Of a DNA stretch of 27,261 nt, positions 24,920 through 27,261 are shown in pieces (within the stretch, counting starts at the first letter, position 1; each line of letters begins with the position of its first letter). Source of the DNA: JBDRHL01 sp043816955 (lineage in GTDB: Bacteria > Planctomycetota > Phycisphaerae > Sedimentisphaerales > CAYZTY01); assembly GCA_043816955.1 (NCBI GenBank), contig JBDRHL010000178.1, positions 1-27,261 on the forward strand. The letters run 5' to 3'. The notes beneath the pieces are model-generated. The model was not told the DNA's origin, did not search any database, and worked only from the letters and a program-made list of their open reading frames with translations. Both the position numbers and the translations under genes were made by a program.

Positions 24920-25243
24920 ATGACAAAAAAATATATTCTAAAACTGTACATTATGGGCCAGACAGCCAATTCCCAGACAGCAATAAAAAACTTAAACGAT
25001 ATCCTCGAAAAAGAACCCAAAGACCTTTATACATTGGATATTGTTGATGTCTTAAAGGATCCGCAAGCAGCGTCGGAAGATAAAATTTTAGCCACTCCTA
25101 CGCTGATAAAGTTTTCCCCGGGACCGGCGAAAAGGATTATCGGCGATCTGTCCGACAGGGCAAAGGTGATGTCAGGGCTTGATTTAACGGATGAACCAAA
25201 ACAGCTCGTAAAAAACAATGAAAAGTTCGGAGTTACACTATAA
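24920..25243 (+). CDS. KaiB-like protein, copy 1, in the chemotaxis operon
   Basis: 107 residues. KaiB-family features: YILKLYIMGQT..S..AI.NL at the start, YTLDIVDVLKDPQAA, KILATPTLIK and RIIGDLSD..KV..GLDL. The cis-Pro-rich centre and the GD pair match the fold-switching region of cyanobacterial KaiB. A 15-residue extension follows (PKQLVKNNEKFGVTL). KaiC, the usual partner, is absent here. The stop codon TAA shares its last A with the ATG of the next CheC gene, so the two proteins are likely made together. A regulatory thioredoxin-like protein of unknown target is the cautious reading. Confidence 0.85.
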   Translation: MTKKYILKLYIMGQTANSQTAIKNLNDILEKEPKDLYTLDIVDVLKDPQAASEDKILATPTLIKFSPGPAKRIIGDLSDRAKVMSGLDLTDEPKQLVKNNEKFGVTL

Positions 25244-25851
25244 TGCAAAATAAACACTTACAAGAAATTCATGAAGAGGCCTGTATAAAAAGTTCCGGTA
25301 CCTTGGCAAGACTAATTGGCGGGCAGGCGATTGTTGATATTGTCAACCCCAGGGTCAAAAAGCTCAAAGAGCTCACACCGACTATTGGTCCGAATAAAGC
25401 AGTTGCGATAGTATGTTTGCCTGTAAGCGGAAAAGTAGAAGGAGCGGCACTGCTGATGTTTTCCCCCAAAACCGCTTTTGATTTAAGTGATTTGCTGATT
25501 AAAAAAGCCCCTGGCACAACAAAAGAGCTGGATGAGCTTGACAAATCCGCTCTCGAGGAACTTGGAAACATTATCTGCGGCAGCTACTTTACAACTATTT
25601 CAAACCACACAGGAATCAAAATGGTTGAGCGTGCGCCCCGACTCAGTTTTGATACGTTAGAAACGAGGCTGGAACAGACCATTGGAAAGCTGACCCAAAA
25701 CCATAAGGATGTCGTAGCTTTAGAAACGGAATTTAACTTTACTGTGCCTGCTTTTAAAGGTCATTTATTCAAAAGCTACTTCCTTGTACTATTTCAAACG
25801 AGGCATTTGGAGGCGATCCTGGATTCTCTGCAAAAAACGCCGGCGATATAA
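25243..25851 (+). CDS. CheC-like protein (copy 2), coupled to KaiB-like gene
   Basis: 202 residues with the same architecture as CheC copy 1. The second phosphatase motif is intact (SALEELGNIICGSY), but the first (LQEIHEEACIKSSGTLARL) has the Asn replaced, so one active site seems lost. It is closest to copy 3: both begin with a NK.LQ.IHE..AC pattern and share LPV/ITGKV.GAALL and TTKELDELD. It may remove phosphate from CheY proteins or act as a CheD-like scaffold. It ends the plus-strand operon just before a hairpin. Confidence 0.84.
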   Translation: MQNKHLQEIHEEACIKSSGTLARLIGGQAIVDIVNPRVKKLKELTPTIGPNKAVAIVCLPVSGKVEGAALLMFSPKTAFDLSDLLIKKAPGTTKELDELDKSALEELGNIICGSYFTTISNHTGIKMVERAPRLSFDTLETRLEQTIGKLTQNHKDVVALETEFNFTVPAFKGHLFKSYFLVLFQTRHLEAILDSLQKTPAI

Positions 25852-25869
25852 GCCGAATCAGTTAGCGAA

Positions 25870-25893
25870 AATCGCCGCGGTTAACCGGCGATT
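25870..25893. terminator. Bidirectional hairpin between convergent cheC-like genes
   Basis: AATCGCCG (25870-25877) and CGGCGATT (25886-25893) form an 8-bp perfect stem with an 8-nt loop in the 40-nt gap between convergent genes. The stem overlaps the stop codon of the minus-strand gene. U-runs are short (ATTATTG on plus; TTTTCG on minus), so termination strength is uncertain. Confidence 0.6.
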
Positions 25894-26470
25894 ATTGTAA
25901 AACGTCCAAGATAACCTGAAACTCCTTGGTATCAAATATCAACACAAAATAACCCCTGAGAACCAGTCTGACGAAGGCAAACTCTATTTCTATTGTTAAT
26001 GCCTTCTCTGTTTTTTGGGCGAATTCTGTTCTTGTCTGTTCTAATATCTGACCAAATATATCGAAACTAAACTGAGGTACATGCTCAATTATTTTAACGC
26101 CGGTCACGTTTGAGAGCATCGTTAAATAATTTCCACATACGATGTTTCCCAACTCCTCTAAAGCTGATTGATCAAGTTCATCCAATTCTTTAGTCGTGCC
26201 GAGCTCTTTTTTTATTAACAGGTCGCTTAAATCAACAGCGGTTTTTTGAGCAAACACCAACAGGGCGGCTCCTTTTACTTTGCCGGTAATGGGTAAGCAC
26301 ACCGCTGCAACCATTTCATCGCAGCCGATAGGTAACGTAATATCAGTAACTCGTTCTATTTTCGGGTTGATAATTTCCACAACCGCCTGTGTATCTGTTA
26401 GTTTTGCCAGGGCTTTTGAAATTTCCATACAAGCATCTTCATGAATCTTTTGTAGCTTTTTGTTAAGCAT
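25892..26470 (-). CDS. CheC-like protein (copy 3)
   Basis: 192 residues. Similar to copy 2: LQKIHEDACMEISKALAKL at the start (first site degenerate), PITGKVKGAALLVFAQKTA, and an intact second site SALEELGNIVCGNYLTMLSN. The central part also matches copy 1 (FSFDIFGQI / FSFDMFGAI). Its ATG overlaps the end of the second cheY by 8 nt. It faces copy 2 across a shared terminator, in a partly mirrored arrangement of KaiB, CheY and CheC genes. Confidence 0.84.
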   Translation of the reverse strand: MLNKKLQKIHEDACMEISKALAKLTDTQAVVEIINPKIERVTDITLPIGCDEMVAAVCLPITGKVKGAALLVFAQKTAVDLSDLLIKKELGTTKELDELDQSALEELGNIVCGNYLTMLSNVTGVKIIEHVPQFSFDIFGQILEQTRTEFAQKTEKALTIEIEFAFVRLVLRGYFVLIFDTKEFQVILDVLQ

Positions 26471-26840
26471 AATTTGCTCCTTGTTTTAGGTGTTCCTCTA
26501 CAATAGAGAGGACTTCATTTTCATCAAACGGTTTTACGATATAATCTTTGGCACCAAGGTTTTTACATTTTTCTATTACTCTATCCTGCCCGACAGCAGT
26601 AATCATTACGACAGGGGTTTGAGGCTTAGTCTTAATAATCTCCTTTAGAACCCTTACCCCTTCTTCTTCAGATTCAGGCATAACTATATCGAGCAGGACG
26701 AAATCCGGTTTTTCTTTTTCGAATTGTTCTAAGGCTTTTGCCCCTGAATCAGCTTCGATAACTTCATACAGAGCAGATAAAGTATCTTTTAGGATTTTCC
26801 GCATAAACAGCGAATCATCGGCAATTAATATTTTTTTCAT
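26463..26840 (-). CDS. cheY: CheY-type response regulator, copy 2
   Basis: About 125 residues with the full receiver signature: ADDSLFMR, acceptor Asp51 in LLDIVMP, MITAVG, and Lys103 in YIVKPFDE. It is clearly paralogous to CheY at 20566-20949. ATG 26840 is chosen because AAAGGA lies about 9 nt upstream; an earlier ATG at 26858 overlaps the KaiB stop in an ATGA arrangement and would add six residues. It is placed between a KaiB-like and a CheC-like gene, so the CheC protein is a natural candidate phosphatase for it. Confidence 0.92.
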   Translation of the reverse strand: MKKILIADDSLFMRKILKDTLSALYEVIEADSGAKALEQFEKEKPDFVLLDIVMPESEEEGVRVLKEIIKTKPQTPVVMITAVGQDRVIEKCKNLGAKDYIVKPFDENEVLSIVEEHLKQGANYA

Positions 26841-26854
26841 TTTTGTAATTCCTT

Positions 26855-27133
26855 TCATTCACTGATAAAGTCAAGCCCGACAAGAACCTTTTCCTTGTTC
26901 GACAAATCGCCGATAATTTTCCTTACCGGCTGTGGTAAAACTTTTATCAATGTTGGCGTAGCTATAATTTTATCTTTTATAGCCAAGTTAGGTTTCTTTA
27001 ACACGTCAATCACCTTTAATGTGTACAGGCCTTTTAACTCGTTCTGGAGGATAGCTCTTAAATTTTTTATCGCCATCTTCGAATTGAGTGTCTGGCCCAT
27101 AACATAAAGTTTTAGAGTACGTTTATCTGGCAT
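26855..27133 (-). CDS. KaiB-like protein, copy 2
   Basis: About 92 residues, the compact KaiB length. LKLYVMGQTLNSKMAIKNL, YTLKVIDVLKKPNLA, KIIATPTLIK and RKIIGDLSNKEKVLVGLDF are all present. It is similar to copy 1 but lacks its C-terminal extension. AAGGAG lies 7 nt before ATG 27133; an upstream in-frame start at 27166 has no such site. It heads the minus-strand operon with CheY and CheC. No KaiC or KaiA is visible, and the promoter side ends in the window margin. Confidence 0.86.
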   Translation of the reverse strand: MPDKRTLKLYVMGQTLNSKMAIKNLRAILQNELKGLYTLKVIDVLKKPNLAIKDKIIATPTLIKVLPQPVRKIIGDLSNKEKVLVGLDFISE

Positions 27134-27242
27134 TTTTAATCTCCTTAAAATGTACAATAGTAACAAGTCGAGTTAGCCTTAGAAATGGGCGAAGGACTTG
27201 CTCTTGTCCTGAGAGAAAGTCTATAAAACGTACCCGAAATAT

Positions 27243-27257
27243 GGGGGGGGGGGGGGG
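27243..27257 (+). repeat. Homopolymer of 15 G at the right window edge
   Basis: An uninterrupted G run lies 4 nt before the end, about 110 nt upstream of the second KaiB-like gene. Such runs at contig edges are often sequencing or assembly artefacts, so I give it no function. Confidence 0.6.
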
Positions 27258-27261
27258 TAAA

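Noticed and set aside
24920..25243. Idea of a KaiABC circadian clock locus
   Set aside because: Neither KaiC nor KaiA motifs occur anywhere in the window; only KaiB-like proteins are present.
27243..27257. Poly-G run as a phase-variable promoter tract for the KaiB-like gene
   Set aside because: It lies at the window edge, where sequencing or assembly artefacts of this type are common; nothing independent supports a function.

Overview
The window holds two gene blocks flanking a roughly 1.1-kb leader region at 13502-14572. A truncated insertion sequence lies at the left edge. The type IVa-like pilus genes (secretin, ATPase, platform, pilins, PilM/N/O/P), the REC-first histidine kinases, the receptor made of 92-residue HAMP repeats, and the discoidin domain in a minor pilin suggest a Gram-negative environmental bacterium. 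Planctomycetota (Phycisphaerae-like) or another deep-branching environmental lineage is my best guess. It is an inference from gene content, because no rRNA or other phylogenetic marker is present.

Left block, minus strand, read from 13501 down to about 546. The order is secretin, a stand-alone receiver, PilB/GspE ATPase, PilC/GspF platform protein, a major (pseudo)pilin, three minor pilin-like proteins (one carrying a discoidin-like domain), a PilM-PilN fusion, PilO, PilP, and two paralogous receiver-PAS-histidine kinases. Most genes overlap or abut, so this looks like one long operon for a type IV pilus or type II secretion-like machine with its own signalling. An IS4-family element (1 to about 560) has inserted at the 3' end of the last kinase gene and supplies its stop codon. 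The transposase N-terminus (1-417, minus) runs off the window.

Leader region. Upstream of the secretin are two homologous, tandem, minus-strand structured RNAs. Each has two domains, a predicted loop-loop contact of CGCCAA with UUGGCG, and a terminator-like closing stem followed by a U-run. The second one ends about 20 nt before the secretin start. A possible third relic lies further upstream. On the plus strand, about 90 nt before the chemotaxis genes, is a different three-stem element closed by an 11-bp perfect stem (14339-14480).

Right block, plus strand, 14573-25851. The order is a ParA-type ATPase, a 1434-residue soluble chemoreceptor with ten near-identical 92-residue HAMP-type repeats plus one diverged unit, CheW, CheY, CheB, CheA, CheC, CheD, a KaiB-like protein and a second CheC-like protein. 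A convergent minus-strand operon (27133-25892) repeats the theme as KaiB-like, CheY, CheC-like. No CheR and no KaiC are present.

Together the window reads as a surface-appendage operon next to a complete but unusual cytoplasmic signalling array. The receptor cluster is probably positioned by ParA, adapted by CheB, CheD and CheC, and linked to two KaiB-fold proteins of unknown purpose. The strongest candidates for undescribed biology are the tandem leader RNAs and the repeated KaiB/CheY/CheC module.
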